Position numbers and translations under genes: made by a program. A stretch of 64,000 nucleotides of DNA, taken from assembly GCA_963758335.1 (NCBI GenBank), contig CAVWVF010000008.1, positions 248,001 to 312,000 of the forward strand, read 5' to 3'. A model generated the notes under the pieces. That model did not search any database. It was not told where the DNA came from and saw nothing but the letters and a program-made list of their open reading frames with translations. Source of the stretch: Roseiarcus sp963758335. GTDB taxonomy: Bacteria > Pseudomonadota > Alphaproteobacteria > Rhizobiales > Beijerinckiaceae. Below are positions 39,475 through 49,013 of this stretch, piece after piece (the stretch's first letter is position 1; each line of letters opens with the position of its first letter).

Positions 39475-41011
39475 TGATGGCGTTGATTCGCAAATCTCAG
39501 CCTATCTCCCTGATCAAACAGGACCAACTCCCACTTCACTTTCCTTGATGCGGAATTGGGGGAAGCCGACCAACTCGTGTCAGCGAGCGATCCGAAGCTC
39601 AATGCGCTCATCGCGCTGCTGACGCCGCTCATAAGGCAGGGTGCAAATCCGGTGGTTTTCTGCCGGTTCATCGCGACGGCGGCGCACGTGGCGGAGGGCC
39701 TGCGCAAGGTCTTCCCCAAGCTGCGGATCGAAGCGGTGACCGGCGCGCTGCCGGCTGAGGAACGGCGGGCGCGCGTGGAGGCGTTGGGCGAGTCCGGGCA
39801 GCGGCTTCTCGTCGCGACCGATTGCCTCTCAGAAGGCGTCAACTTGCAGGAGCTCTTCGATTCCGTCGTCCACTACGATCTCTCCTGGAACCCTACCCGG
39901 CACCAGCAGCGAGAAGGCCGCGTCGATCGATTTGGCCAGCGAGCGCGGGTCGTTCGCTCCGCGCTGCTCTACTCCCCTGACAGCGCGATCGACGGCGCGG
40001 TTCTCGACGTCATCCTGCGAAAAGCGAAGGCGATCCGGGACGCGACGGGCGTCACCGTCCCGCTGCCTGAAGAGCGCGGCGCGGTCACGGGCGCTTTGAT
40101 GAACGCGGTTCTGCTGCGGAAGAAAACTCATTCGCATCAGCAGCTGACTTTCGACTTCGGGACGGATGTCGCCGCGATGGACACGCGCTGGCGGGACGCC
40201 GAGGAAGGCGAGAAGCGTTCAAGGGCGCGTTTCGCGCAGAATGCGATCAAGCCGGAGGAGGTCGCGCCGGAATGGCGACGATGGCGGGACCTGCTAGGAT
40301 CGCCAAGCGAAGTGCAGCGTTTCCTCGGCCGCGCAATGGCGAGGTTCAACGCGCCCCTTGAAGCGGGGAATGGCGTGTTTAAGGCGCATCTCGCCCACCT
40401 GCCGAAGGCGCTCGTCGAACGGCTGTCGGCGCGGGACCTCGAAGGGACCATCCGGGTCGCCTTCGACGAGCCGCCGCCCGCCGGGGCCGAAGTCGCGACG
40501 CGAAACCACCCGCTGCCTTCCGTGCTGGCGGAGGCCCTGCTGGAGGGCGCTCTCGACCGCGCCAGCCAGGACAAGCTCGGCCGGGCGGGAGCCTGGCCGT
40601 CCCCGGCGGTGCAATTCGTGACCACGCTGGCGTTGCTCCGCCTACGCTTCAAACTGACGGTCCACGGCCGCCGAGAGAAGCTGCTGCTCGTCGAGGAGGC
40701 CAACGCGCTGAGCCTTGGGCCGGACGGGATGGCGGCCGCGACGGGCGAGGAAGCACGCGCGCTGTTGGAGGCCCCCGCGTCGCACGATCTCGCCCCGGTG
40801 GCCCGAGAGAGACTGTTAAGCGACGCCTTGCGCCGCATAACGGTGCAGGCCGGTGTCATCGCCGAATTCGAGCAGGCGCGGGCCGAGACACTCGCGCAAG
40901 ACCATGCGCGCGTGCGGGCGACGGGCGTCAATGTTCCCCGCGTCAGCGTCGAAGCAGTTTTGCCGCCCGACATTGTCGGCCCCTTTGTTATCGTTCCGGC
41001 TGTGGGCTGAA

Positions 41012-44000
41012 ATGTCGCGCCGCGCACGCCCCGCCGCCCCGGTCTTCGACGCGATCACAATCGAAGGCGCGCTGATCGCGCCGGCGATGCTCGCGAAGAT
41101 CGCCGCATCCCAGGCCGATGGCCAGACTGACGCGAGCTATCACGTCCCGAAGGGCCTGACGCTGCGCGACGAGATCGCGCGCTATTTTCGTATCGGCCAG
41201 GCCCAATTCCGCGATTTCGCCAACCTCGACCAACCTTCGACGACGGCGACGAAGGCGTTTGTCGAGTCCCTGCTGGGCGACGTCTTCGGGTTCGCAGACT
41301 TCGGAACTCCTGCTTCGCGCGAGCACGGCGGGCGGATGCTGACCGTCACCTCGCGGGCGCTCTCGGGCCGCGCGCCGATCGTCGCGACGAAACCCTCAAA
41401 CGATCTCGATCGCGCCGCGCCGGAACTCGCCCTGGACGGCCGCCGCCGATCACCTGCGCTCGCGCTGCAGGACTGGCTCAATGCGAGCGACGAGGCCCTG
41501 CGGGGCCTCTGCTGCAACGGCGAGCGTCTGCGGCTCATGCGCGTCAACACCAGCCTCACGCGCCCCGCCTACATAGAGGCCGACCTGAGGCAGATTTTTG
41601 AGGCTGACGGCTTTGCGGATTTCGCCGCGCTCTGGCTGCTTATCCACGCAAGTCGCTTCGGCGCGGCCGGCGCGCCGACGACCGATTGCGCCCTTGAGCG
41701 CTGGCGCGAGACGGCGAGCAAGGAAGGGCTTGCTGCGCGCGATCGGCTCCGCGACGGCGTAGAGGAGGCGCTGAAAGCGCTCGGCAACGGGTTTCTGAAC
41801 GAGAACCCAGTGCTTCGCGAGCGCGTCGTCGGGGGGAACTCGCGCTCGGCGACTTCTTCGGCCAGTTGCTGCGGCTCATCTATCGCCTGATCTTCCTCGC
41901 CGTCGCCGAGGACCGCGAGCTGCTGCATTCGCCCGAGGCGACCTTGGCCGCGCGTCGCCTCTACGCCGAGGGCTATTCGCTCGCCACCCTGCGGGCGCAG
42001 GCGATACGGCGCTCCGCTTGGGATAGACACGTCGACAAGTGGGAGGGCTTGCAAATCGTCTTCCTCGCGCTTGCGCGCGGCGAGAAGCGGCTCGGGCTCC
42101 CCGGCCTCGGCGGCCTGTTCCTGGCCGAATTCACACGCGATCTCAACGCGGCGCGCCTACCCAACCGCGCGCTGATGGAGGCCATCTATCGCCTCGCTTG
42201 GCTCAAGGACAACTCGGCGCTGACGCCGGTCAACTGGCGCGACATGCAGACGGAGGAGCTGGGCTCCGTCTACGAGAGCCTGCTGGAGCTGACGCCGCGC
42301 ATCGCCGACGATGGCCGCAAGTTCACGTTCGCGGAGGGGTTAGAGGCGCAGGGCCACGCGCGCAAGACGACCGGAAGCTACTACACGCCGGACAGTCTCG
42401 TTCAGGCGCTCCTCAACTCCGCACTCGATCCCGTGCTCGATCGCGCGGAGGGCGAGTCGGAAAACCCCGTCGACGCGTTGCTCGCGCTGCGCGTGATCGA
42501 TCCGGCCTGCGGCTCCGGCCATTTTCTGCTCGCGGCGGCACAGCGCATCGCCTCGCGGGTCGCGCGTCTGCGCGGCGGCGGCGTTTGGTCGGCGATGGAT
42601 AACCACCATGCCCTGCGCGACGTCGCGCGCCAATGCCTCTACGGCGTCGACCGCAATCCGATGGCGGTCGAGCTGACGAAAGTCGCGCTGTGGATCGAGA
42701 CCATCGAGCCGGGCAAACCGCTCGGCTTCTTGGACGCCAACATCCGCTGCGGCGACGCGCTGCTTGGCGTGTTCGATCTCGAAGCGCTTCGCCTGGGCGT
42801 GCCGGACGAGGCTTACAAGCCGCTCATGGCGACGACCCAGAGACCGCCCGGCATTTCAAGGCGCGCAATCGCGCGGAGAAGGCCGGCCAGGGCGCACTCG
42901 ACTATGGCGACAGGGGTCTTGGTCGCCTGCCCCGCCGCCGCCGCTTGCGGACGCCTTTCGCGCGCTGCGCGCTTTGCCCGAGGACAGCGTCGACGAAATC
43001 GGCGAAAAGCAGCGGCGCCTGCGCGCGGCCGAGGCCGATCCGAAGCGCTGGCGCTGGGGCGTGGCCGCCGATCTCTATGTCGCGGCGTTCTTGACGCCCA
43101 AGACCGGCGGCGTGCCCGCCAACCGCAATACGGTCACGATCCCGACGACGGGCCATGTTTGGGCGGAGCTTTCAGGCCAGCAAGTTTACGGCCCGCTGAT
43201 CGGGCGCGCGCAGAATTTGGCCGGAGCGGCGAGGGGGTTCCACTGGCCGCTCGAATTCCCAGAAGCATTGGCAGCCGGGGGGGTTGACGTCGTTCTCGGC
43301 AATCCGCCGTGGGAAGTCGTGCAACTCAGCGAGGAAGAGTATTTTGCACAGCGCGCGCCGGAAGTTGCCGAGCTTTCGGGCGCGGCAAGGAAGCGCGCGA
43401 TTGCTGCGCTCGAAAAGGAACGACCTGAAACCTTCGCCACATACATCGCCGACAAGCGCGCGTCCGAGGCGGGTAATGTGTTCGCCCGGGCATCGGGTCG
43501 TTTCGATCTGACCGCTCGCGGCAAAGTGAACACCTACGCGCTGTTCGCCGAATTGTTCTCGCAGACTGGCGGGGCCGAGCGGCCGAGCGGGCGTCATTGT
43601 TCCTACGGGCATCGCGACCGACGCGACTACCGCTCCTTTTTTCACCGATGCAATCAAGTCAAGGCGCGTTGCTTCACTCTTTAGTTTCTACGAGGTGCGT
43701 GGCTGGTTCAAGGGGACCGACGACAGAAAGTCATTTTGTCTCTTGACCCTCGGGAAATCGAACGGAGATGCTGAGTTCGCCTTCGATTTGAAAACTCTTG
43801 ACGAACTCCAGCTAGAAGCTCGGAAATTTACGCTTTCGGAAGCCGAAATCGCCGCCATCAATCCAAACACCAAGACCGCGCCCGTCTTCCGCTCCCGTGC
43901 CGACGCGGAACTGACTGCGAAGATTTACGAGCGGGTTCCTGTGTTGATCGATGAGACAAAAGGACGGCAATCCGTGGGGCGTCGAGTTTCGCCAGGGTTT

Positions 44001-44320
44001 GTTCAACCTTACCTCGGACAGTGGCCTGTTCCGCACGGCGACGCAGTTGCGCGCGGCGGGGTTTGAGCCCGACGGGGTTGATTGGGTCGCGCGTGGCCTC
44101 AGCCCCCGCCAGCGGGCCTTCGACCTCGTGGGCGGGCGCGACGCCTCGGCCCTCGACCTTCAGGGTGGCTCGTCGCCCCCGGGCGAGCGCTATGTTCCGC
44201 TTTATGAAGCCAAGATGATCCACCAGTTCGATCATCGGTGGTCCACCTACGAGTTAGACGGCGAAACGGATCACGACGCCACGTTGAGTGAAAAGGCTGA
44301 TCCTAATTTCGAACCAATCC
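41012..44320 (+). pseudogene. Eco57I-type N6-adenine DNA methyltransferase (DrmMI-like), multiple frameshifts, 3' end lost
   Basis: The gene starts 1 base after the SNF2 stop (ATG 41012, MSRRARPAAPVFDAITIEG). It has a long N-terminal helical domain, SAM motif I VIDPACGSGHFLLAAAQRI (about 42490-42550), TTGSYYTPDSLVQALL before it, and catalytic motif IV LGNPPWEVV (about 43290). RKFTLSEAEIAAINPNTKTA and YVPLYEAKMIHQFDHRWSTY mark the target-recognition side. Frame breaks lie near 41840, 42845, 42935, 43585 and 43965. The sequence stops at an IS3 boundary (44321). In defence systems such enzymes mark host DNA as self. Confidence 0.8.
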
Positions 44321-44396
44321 TGAACTGGACCCCATTCGTGGGACCACGAGGGGATGGATTTAAGGTGTAATCTCGCCTGCCCTTGTCCTTCAAGAA

Positions 44397-45347
44397 TCAA
44401 GCCGCTTCTTGCTGCTTCTGCTTCTGCTTCTGCTGTGGGTATGTGGGCAACGCGTTTGCGTTGTCCAAGCGAAGCGGCATATCCACAGCCCTCGCCGCCG
44501 CCTCGATTTTGTCCATGCCGGCGCGCCACACCGCCATCGGCATCAGATTGTTCATCGCCTGGTGCGGGCGCCGAAAATTGTAAAAGGTCATCCAGGAACT
44601 GATGCCGGCCCGCGCCTCGCGGCCATCGGCGTAGGCTTTCAGATGCGCTTCTTCATACTTGATCGAGCGCCACAGCCGTTCGATGAAAATGTTGTCCATG
44701 AAACGGCCGCGTCCGTCCATCGAAATCGCGACGCCGGCCGCCGCGAGCTTGCCGACGAAAGCCTCGGAGGTGAAAGTGGAGCCCTGATCGGTATTGAAAA
44801 TCCGCGGCTTTCCGAACCGAAGCAGCGCCTCCTCCAGCGCCGCCGCGCAGAAGCTCGCATCGTTGGTGTTCGACAGCCGCCACGCCAGAACCGCCCGGCT
44901 CGCCCAGTCGATGATCGCCACCAGATAGATGAAGCCGCACGCCATCGGGATGTAGGTCACGTCGGCCGCCCACACGTGGTTCGGCTCGACAATCTTCAGG
45001 CCGCGCAGCAGGTAGGGGTATATCTTGCGCCCGGGCGCGGCTTTGCTCGTGCCGGGGCGTGGAACCAGCGCTTCGATCCCCATCACCCGCATCAGCCGCC
45101 GCACTCGCTTGCGGTTGACCCCACGGCCTTCCTTGTTGAGTTCGAAGGTCATTCGCCGCGAGCCGTAGAACGGAAGTTCGAGATGCAGTTCGTCGATGCG
45201 GCGCATCACCGCCAGATCGTCCGCCCGGGCGACGGGCTTGGGGCGGTAGACCGCCGAGCGCGCCACGCCCACAAGCGCGCGTTGGCGGCGCACCGACAGG
45301 TCCTTGCCAGGCCGTTCGACCATCGCTCTTCGATCGGGCGCGCTCAT
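44397..45347 (-). CDS. IS3-family transposase OrfB
   Basis: The 316-residue product has the IS3 layout: an HTH_21 region (MRRIDELHLELPFYGSRRMT), then the rve core with NHVWAADVTYIPMACGFIYL (D), FNTDQGSTFTSEAFV (D) and the C-terminal E in SIKYEEAHLKAY, followed by FYNFRRPHQAMNN. It ends in a low-complexity KQKQKQKQQEAA tail encoded by a CTTCTG-type repeat (44405-44440). Its start overlaps the orfA stop by four bases, so coupling or -1 frameshifting would give the OrfAB fusion. Confidence 0.94.
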   Translation of the reverse strand: MSAPDRRAMVERPGKDLSVRRQRALVGVARSAVYRPKPVARADDLAVMRRIDELHLELPFYGSRRMTFELNKEGRGVNRKRVRRLMRVMGIEALVPRPGTSKAAPGRKIYPYLLRGLKIVEPNHVWAADVTYIPMACGFIYLVAIIDWASRAVLAWRLSNTNDASFCAAALEEALLRFGKPRIFNTDQGSTFTSEAFVGKLAAAGVAISMDGRGRFMDNIFIERLWRSIKYEEAHLKAYADGREARAGISSWMTFYNFRRPHQAMNNLMPMAVWRAGMDKIEAAARAVDMPLRLDNANALPTYPQQKQKQKQQEAA

Positions 45348-45637
45348 CGACCTGGCCTCCTGGCCAAGAAATCCCGTTCGACCGTCAGTTGGCCGATCTT
45401 GGCGTAAAGCTTGGCCGTCTCACGTTCGCGCTCCTCCTCGCCATCGCCCGAACCGCTCGCCCCGCGCGCGAACAGGCTCGCCGCATTGTCGAGAACCTGC
45501 TTCTTCCAGGCATAAATCTGGTTCGGATGCACCCCGTGCCGCTTCGCCAGTTCCGGAACCGTCGCATCCTCGCGCAACGCCTCGAGCGCAATCTTCGCCT
45601 TGAACGCCGCATCAAACTTCTTGCGTGACTTCGTCAT
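45344..45637 (-). CDS. IS3-family transposase OrfA
   Basis: The 97-residue product starts MTKSRKKFDAAFKAKIALEA, the classic IS3 OrfA HTH (VPELAKRHGVHPNQIYAWKK), followed by a leucine-zipper-like helix (ETAKLYAKIGQLTVERDFL). It binds the element ends and lets OrfAB multimerise. It lies upstream of and overlaps orfB. Confidence 0.93.
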   Translation of the reverse strand: MTKSRKKFDAAFKAKIALEALREDATVPELAKRHGVHPNQIYAWKKQVLDNAASLFARGASGSGDGEEERERETAKLYAKIGQLTVERDFLARRPGR

Positions 45638-45713
45638 TTCTCGCTCCATCGGTTGCGACAGAGCAGGACAATTCACACCTTAGCCAATGGTCCTAAATCC
45701 GGGGTCCAGCTCA

Positions 45714-46545
45714 GGCCGAGTTCGCAGCTGCGCTCGAATAGCTTGTGGATGGGAAAGTGACGCCTGAAGATGAAGTTGCGGCAGTACTCGATCTGGGAGA
45801 TGGCGTAGAAGCGTGACAGGTTGAGCTTGGCGCGCTCCTTCTTTGAGAACTTCGGTCCGAGGATCAGGGTCCAGTAGTCGAGGCGCCGGCGAATGATCTC
45901 TGGGCTCAGCCGGTCGGCCGACGCCTGCAGCGCCGCTGCATCGTCGACGGCGAGGAAAGCGTTGTCATGCTTGCGGAAGCCGATCCCCGCCCGCTTCAGC
46001 TCCTGCTCGATGAAGCTGTAGCCGTTGAGATAGTAGGCGGTCTGGAAAGGGAAGAAGGAAGCCACCCGCACAACCATCGGTCCGAGCGCCTCGTCGCGGA
46101 CATAGAAGTAGTAATGCGTGAAGCGGCTGCGCTGGTGCGCGACGATGCGGTAGTGCGGGTCCTTGGCCGGGTACTTCGGCAGGCTGATGCGGAAGGTCGG
46201 CCCTTGCTCCATGCTCTTGAAGATGAAGTAGACACCGTAGGCATTGCGCTTCTCCATGCGGCGCAGCCACCGCAGCACGTGGTCCTCCTTGCGTACCCCC
46301 TTCTCGGCCCATTCGATCGGGATCGCGTGATTGCGCGCGTAGGCTTCCACCCAATTCTGGTAATCGGCCGTCCGCTGGCTCAGCGCCTCCTTGCTGACCT
46401 CCGCCACCCCGACGATCTCACGGAAGAAGTGGACGACCAGCTCGGGCCGCGACAGCGCCGTCAGATAGCCGCGAATGACAATCCGGTCGAAGCAGTGATA
46501 GACGAAGACCAAGAAGTCGCCGAACAGCTTGGTGAACAAATCCAT
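45714..46545 (-). pseudogene. Large gene of the two-gene unit, copy A, 3' truncated
   Basis: From ATG 46545 (MDLFTKLFGDFLVFVYHCFD) about 277 residues match copy B almost residue for residue (for example DEALGPM here, DEVLGPM there). The frame leaves the family at 45713, where IS3 begins, so the C-terminal winged-helix-like part is gone. The family is unknown to me; the copy B entry (51117) describes its visible features. Confidence 0.75.
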
Positions 46546-46606
46546 GGCAGCCCCCTCGATACCCGGCAGGGATCGAAAGGCGATCCGGCGTCGACCGGGC
46601 AAAAAG

Positions 46607-46951
46607 ATGGTGGAGGGGAAGAGCTTTCGCCTCGCCGACGAGGTCCGCTCCATCCAGCGTCGGGCGGCTGACCGCCATGGGCGCGTCGTCACTGTTGGTC
46701 AGCTGGTCCTGTTCTCTACCGAAACCGGCGACGCCTGGCTGCTCGACCCGTCCGATCAACTCGCCGCAAGGCTGGCCCGCGACGGCGACCCGGAACCCGT
46801 CCACATCGAAGAAAATGATACCTCCTTCGTCATCGATTGGAAGGGCAACTATCGCATCGAGGGACCCGCCTTCATCTATTCCGATCGCCAGACCCGGCGC
46901 GTCTCAACCATCCTCGGATACCCCACGCACCTGCTCGCGCCACCGTCCTGA
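46607..46951 (+). CDS. Small gene of the two-gene unit, copy A
   Basis: The 114-residue product starts MVEGKSFRLADEVRSIQRRA and includes VTVGQLVLFSTETGDAWLLD, VIDWKGNYRIEGPAFIYSD and a C-terminal RVSTILGYPTHLL. It looks like a small beta-rich protein, with no catalytic motif recognised. It is transcribed divergently from the large gene 61 bp away, and copy B has the same arrangement. I cannot name a function. Its constant pairing with the large gene suggests a regulator or partner. Confidence 0.7.
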   Translation: MVEGKSFRLADEVRSIQRRAADRHGRVVTVGQLVLFSTETGDAWLLDPSDQLAARLARDGDPEPVHIEENDTSFVIDWKGNYRIEGPAFIYSDRQTRRVSTILGYPTHLLAPPS

Positions 46952-47028
46952 AATTTCAAATATCTTTGGCTAGTGTTTACGTTCTTCGCATATGTGCCAT
47001 GCGTGCCGCGCCTACCCGGGGGCAGTAA

Positions 47029-47249
47029 TGCTTGAATTGATTGAAATAGAACTGACCAGAGTCCGTAGGATGGCTGAGCACGCCGATGACGGATTTCTGC
47101 TCTATCTTATCGACATCGCAATTATAGAAGCGAACGCCAAGGCTCGCTCGACAAAGAACAGCCTCGAAACAATCGTTCCACTCGCCCTAGAGCGCGATGA
47201 CGGAACTTACGAGCGAAAGCTGTCGCAGGATTTTCAGATCGTCCGTTGA
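47029..47249 (+). CDS. Small hypothetical protein
   Basis: The 73-residue product starts MLELIEIELTRVRRMAEHAD and is mostly helical (FLLYLIDIAIIEANAKARST). GGGGGCAG lies just upstream of the ATG, and the composition is less GC-rich than the neighbours. No domain was recognised. Its 3' end overlaps a convergent gene fragment. Confidence 0.45.
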
Positions 47250-47458
47250 ACGCTATATTCATAGTCGTCAGCTTCGGACATGCTCGTAACGAGTTCGATG
47301 ATCGCGTCGCGCAGAGCGGGCTGTCTGATATTTACGAAGGCACGCAACAGGCGAGCACCATCTTCAGGAGCTGGCCTCGAGGAATCCTGCGCCGGGTCGA
47401 AATTACTGTTGGCAGCAGTATCCGACGCATCCACCGAAAATATCTCATTCCATGCCAT
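47234..47458 (-). pseudogene. C-terminal part of an Xre-type regulator (probable)
   Basis: The 74-residue reading ends GARLLRAFVNIRQPALRDAI IELVTSMSEADD. This is the helical tail found after the HTH in many alphaproteobacterial Xre-family regulators (ARLLRAF-RI-DP-LR-AII-LV). The HTH itself is absent upstream, so this looks like a truncated gene, although a short ATG-initiated product (MAWNEIFSVDASDTAANSNF) is possible. Confidence 0.5.
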
Positions 47459-47851
47459 GGTGCCGACTAGTCCAACATTCGGTTATACTTCGAAGTTACT
47501 ACGCCATGCCAACGGAGATCAAGGTCACCGGCAGCATACGATGCAAGTCAATAGACCAGATCTGATATGAACCTCAGATTAACGTCTAGTCCAGACGTTA
47601 ACCTTTGTCAACCTCTATTGTTCCCAATCGAACATAGCGCTCTGAAGCCGAAAGCGCCGCATTCGCGCGGCGGTTTTGATCTCCGGGCGGTCGCTCGACA
47701 AGCCCTGGAGCGCCGCGTGAAATTGCATTTACGTAGAATCCCCAATTGCTTGCGCCAAGCTTTTAGGGGCACGTTTTTTACGATCCAAACCAGCGTATCC
47801 TGACTTTCCGGCGCGCCGGATCGCGACAAACGTAGATCGTAGGGGGCGAGC
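47459..47851. other. AT-richer intergenic stretch
   Basis: No convincing gene is present. The part from about 47465 to 47640 is AT-rich for this genome and contains repeated TTAACGTCTAGTCCAGACGTTAA, an interrupted palindrome (47579-47601). The palindrome could be a regulator site for the gene at 47852 or for the decayed regulator at 47458. Confidence 0.35.
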
Positions 47852-48142
47852 ATGTCGTTGCGGCTGCGGCGCGCGCGAGCGACGATTGGCTGCCCTGACT
47901 GCGAAGCGGCGGCTTTGATCAGTGAATTCGGCGTGGGCGCGTATTCCGAGGCTCGTCGAAGAGAACGACAGGCGAGTTCCGACGCGATCGCGACGGATTG
48001 GAGCCGCGTCGCAATGAAAGTCGCGCAACTGGCCGGGGAACTCATCGACGGCGTTGATTCGTCCGCGTCCTGCCGCAGGGCGACGCCGCAAACGGACCAG
48101 GCGTCGGACGATCCGGAGCGGTCTAGTCGCCAGCGTCATTGA
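47852..48142 (+). CDS. Hypothetical small protein
   Basis: The 96-residue product starts MSLRLRRARATIGCPDCEAA and continues LISEFGVGAYSEARRRERQA. It resembles a conserved small protein of unknown function that I associate with Hyphomicrobiales (ATIG-PDCE-AALISEFG-GAYSEARRRE). The tail after SS-S looks less conserved. It lies directly upstream of the IS630 remnant. Confidence 0.5.
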   Translation: MSLRLRRARATIGCPDCEAAALISEFGVGAYSEARRRERQASSDAIATDWSRVAMKVAQLAGELIDGVDSSASCRRATPQTDQASDDPERSSRQRH

Positions 48143-48197
48143 ATCTGTGGTGTTTTTCTGAATCTCTGTCGCGGCGATGCGGCGATGGAGGTGATTC

Positions 48198-48836
48198 GTG
48201 GCGGGCAGGGAGATTTCGGTCAAGAAATATGTGGTGAAGTTGAGCGCCGAGGAGCGCGCGATGATTTGCGCGGGCAAGCATCCGGCACAGTCGCTGACGA
48301 AGGCGCGCATCCTGTTGAAGGCGGACGTGTCGGAGGCGGGCGAAGGTTGGAGCGACAGCGCGATCTCGGCGGCGTTGGACACCAGCATCAACAATATCGG
48401 CCGCACCCGGCGTCGACTTGTCGAAGAAGGGATCGCGGCGGCGCTGACCCGCAAACACAATCCGAACTCCGCCCGGCCGCGGATTTTCGACGGGGCGGCG
48501 GAGGCGAAATTGATCGCTCTGACCTGCTCGCCGGCGCCCGAGGGGTTCGCGCGTTGGAGTTTGCGCCTGCTCGAGGAGAAGGTCGTCGAATTGAACATCG
48601 TCGAGAAGGCCAGCGACAACACGATCGGAAGGACTCTAAAAAAACGTCCTCAAGCCCCACCGCAATCGGCAATGGGTGATCCCGCCGGACGCCAACGCCG
48701 GCTTCGTCGCCGCCTTCGAAGACGTGCTGGAAACTTACCAGAAGCCGCGCGATCCCGATCGCCCCCTCGTCTGTCTGGATGAATCCTCCAAGCAGTTGAT
48801 CGTCGAGACGCGCGCTCCGATTCCGGCCAACGGACT
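48198..48836 (+). pseudogene. IS630-family transposase, frameshift in an A7 run and 3' truncated
   Basis: From GTG 48198 the product has the IS630 HTH half (KARILLKADVSEAGEGWSDS, INNIGRTRRRLVEEGIAAAL). It runs to SDNTIGRTLKK, where an A7 tract (48638-48644) separates two frames. The second frame continues LKPHRNRQWVIPPDANAGFV and VCLDESSKQLIVETRAPIPA, which includes the first catalytic Asp. The gene stops at about 48836, where an integrase fragment begins. The A7 run is either an indel or a slippage site. Confidence 0.8.
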
Positions 48837-48841
48837 AAACC

Positions 48842-49003
48842 GCTCGCGCGGATATTCGCGTGATCCAGGTGTTGCTCGGACACGCCAAGCTCGAGACGAC
48901 GGCGCTCTACACCCGCGTCGCCGTCAGCACCATCCGCGACGTCGAAAGCCCGCTGGAGCGGCTCGGCCTCAACCTAATAGCGGGACGATCGCCTCCCGCC
49001 TGA
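48842..49003 (+). pseudogene. C-terminal fragment of a tyrosine recombinase associated with IS91
   Basis: The frame reads ADIRVIQVLLGHAKLETTALYTRV, the LLGH and catalytic-Tyr region of a tyrosine recombinase, and ends at TGA 49001. IS91-type units in alphaproteobacteria often carry such an integrase gene just upstream of the Rep-type transposase, and here the transposase follows 10 bp later. Confidence 0.8.
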
Positions 49004-49013
49004 CCACGGCCGC

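Larger units (their letters stand above)
37345..41010 (+). pseudogene. SNF2-family helicase (DrmD-like), 5' truncated, frameshifted and split by IS1380 debris
   Basis: The first recognisable sequence is DIATQDGARLLSDALHLS, followed by the SNF2 Walker A VADDVGIGKTIEAGLILREL. A frame break near 37725 is followed by VSLDYIKSDRRRE, motif II VVVVDEAHACVG and LLTATPHSGDEQAF. After the IS1380 remnant (38516-39474) come FCRFIATAAHVAEGL, LVATDCLSEGVNLQ (motif V), WNPTRHQQREGRVDRFGQ (motif VI) and a long C-terminal domain to 41010. The normal first about 100 codons appear fused to or deleted with the preceding gene's end. It is adjacent to the methyltransferase, as drmD-drmMI in class 1 DISARM. Confidence 0.78.
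44321..45713 (-). mobile_element. IS3-family element (1393 bp) without a target duplication
   Basis: The ends are inverted repeats: TGAACTGGACCCC (44321) and TGAGCTGGACCCC (read inward from 45713), with further matching blocks (GGxACCA, TAAGGTGT, CCTGC) inside. The flanks are ATCC on the left and GGCC on the right, so no 3-4 bp duplication is visible. The left flank is the methyltransferase gene and the right flank is the cut two-gene unit. The element therefore probably marks an IS-mediated deletion or recombination and not a simple insertion. Confidence 0.85.
45714..46971. mobile_element. Two-gene mobile unit, copy A, cut by IS3
   Basis: Nearly identical to the outer part of copy B (50691-52799) but inverted. 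The small gene (46607-46951) and the start of the large gene (46545 downward) diverge from a shared 61-bp spacer. Identity with copy B ends at 46971 (TATCTTTGGCT here, TATCTTTGACT in B), which fixes one boundary of the unit. The large gene is lost beyond CELGL, at the IS3 boundary. Confidence 0.7.
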
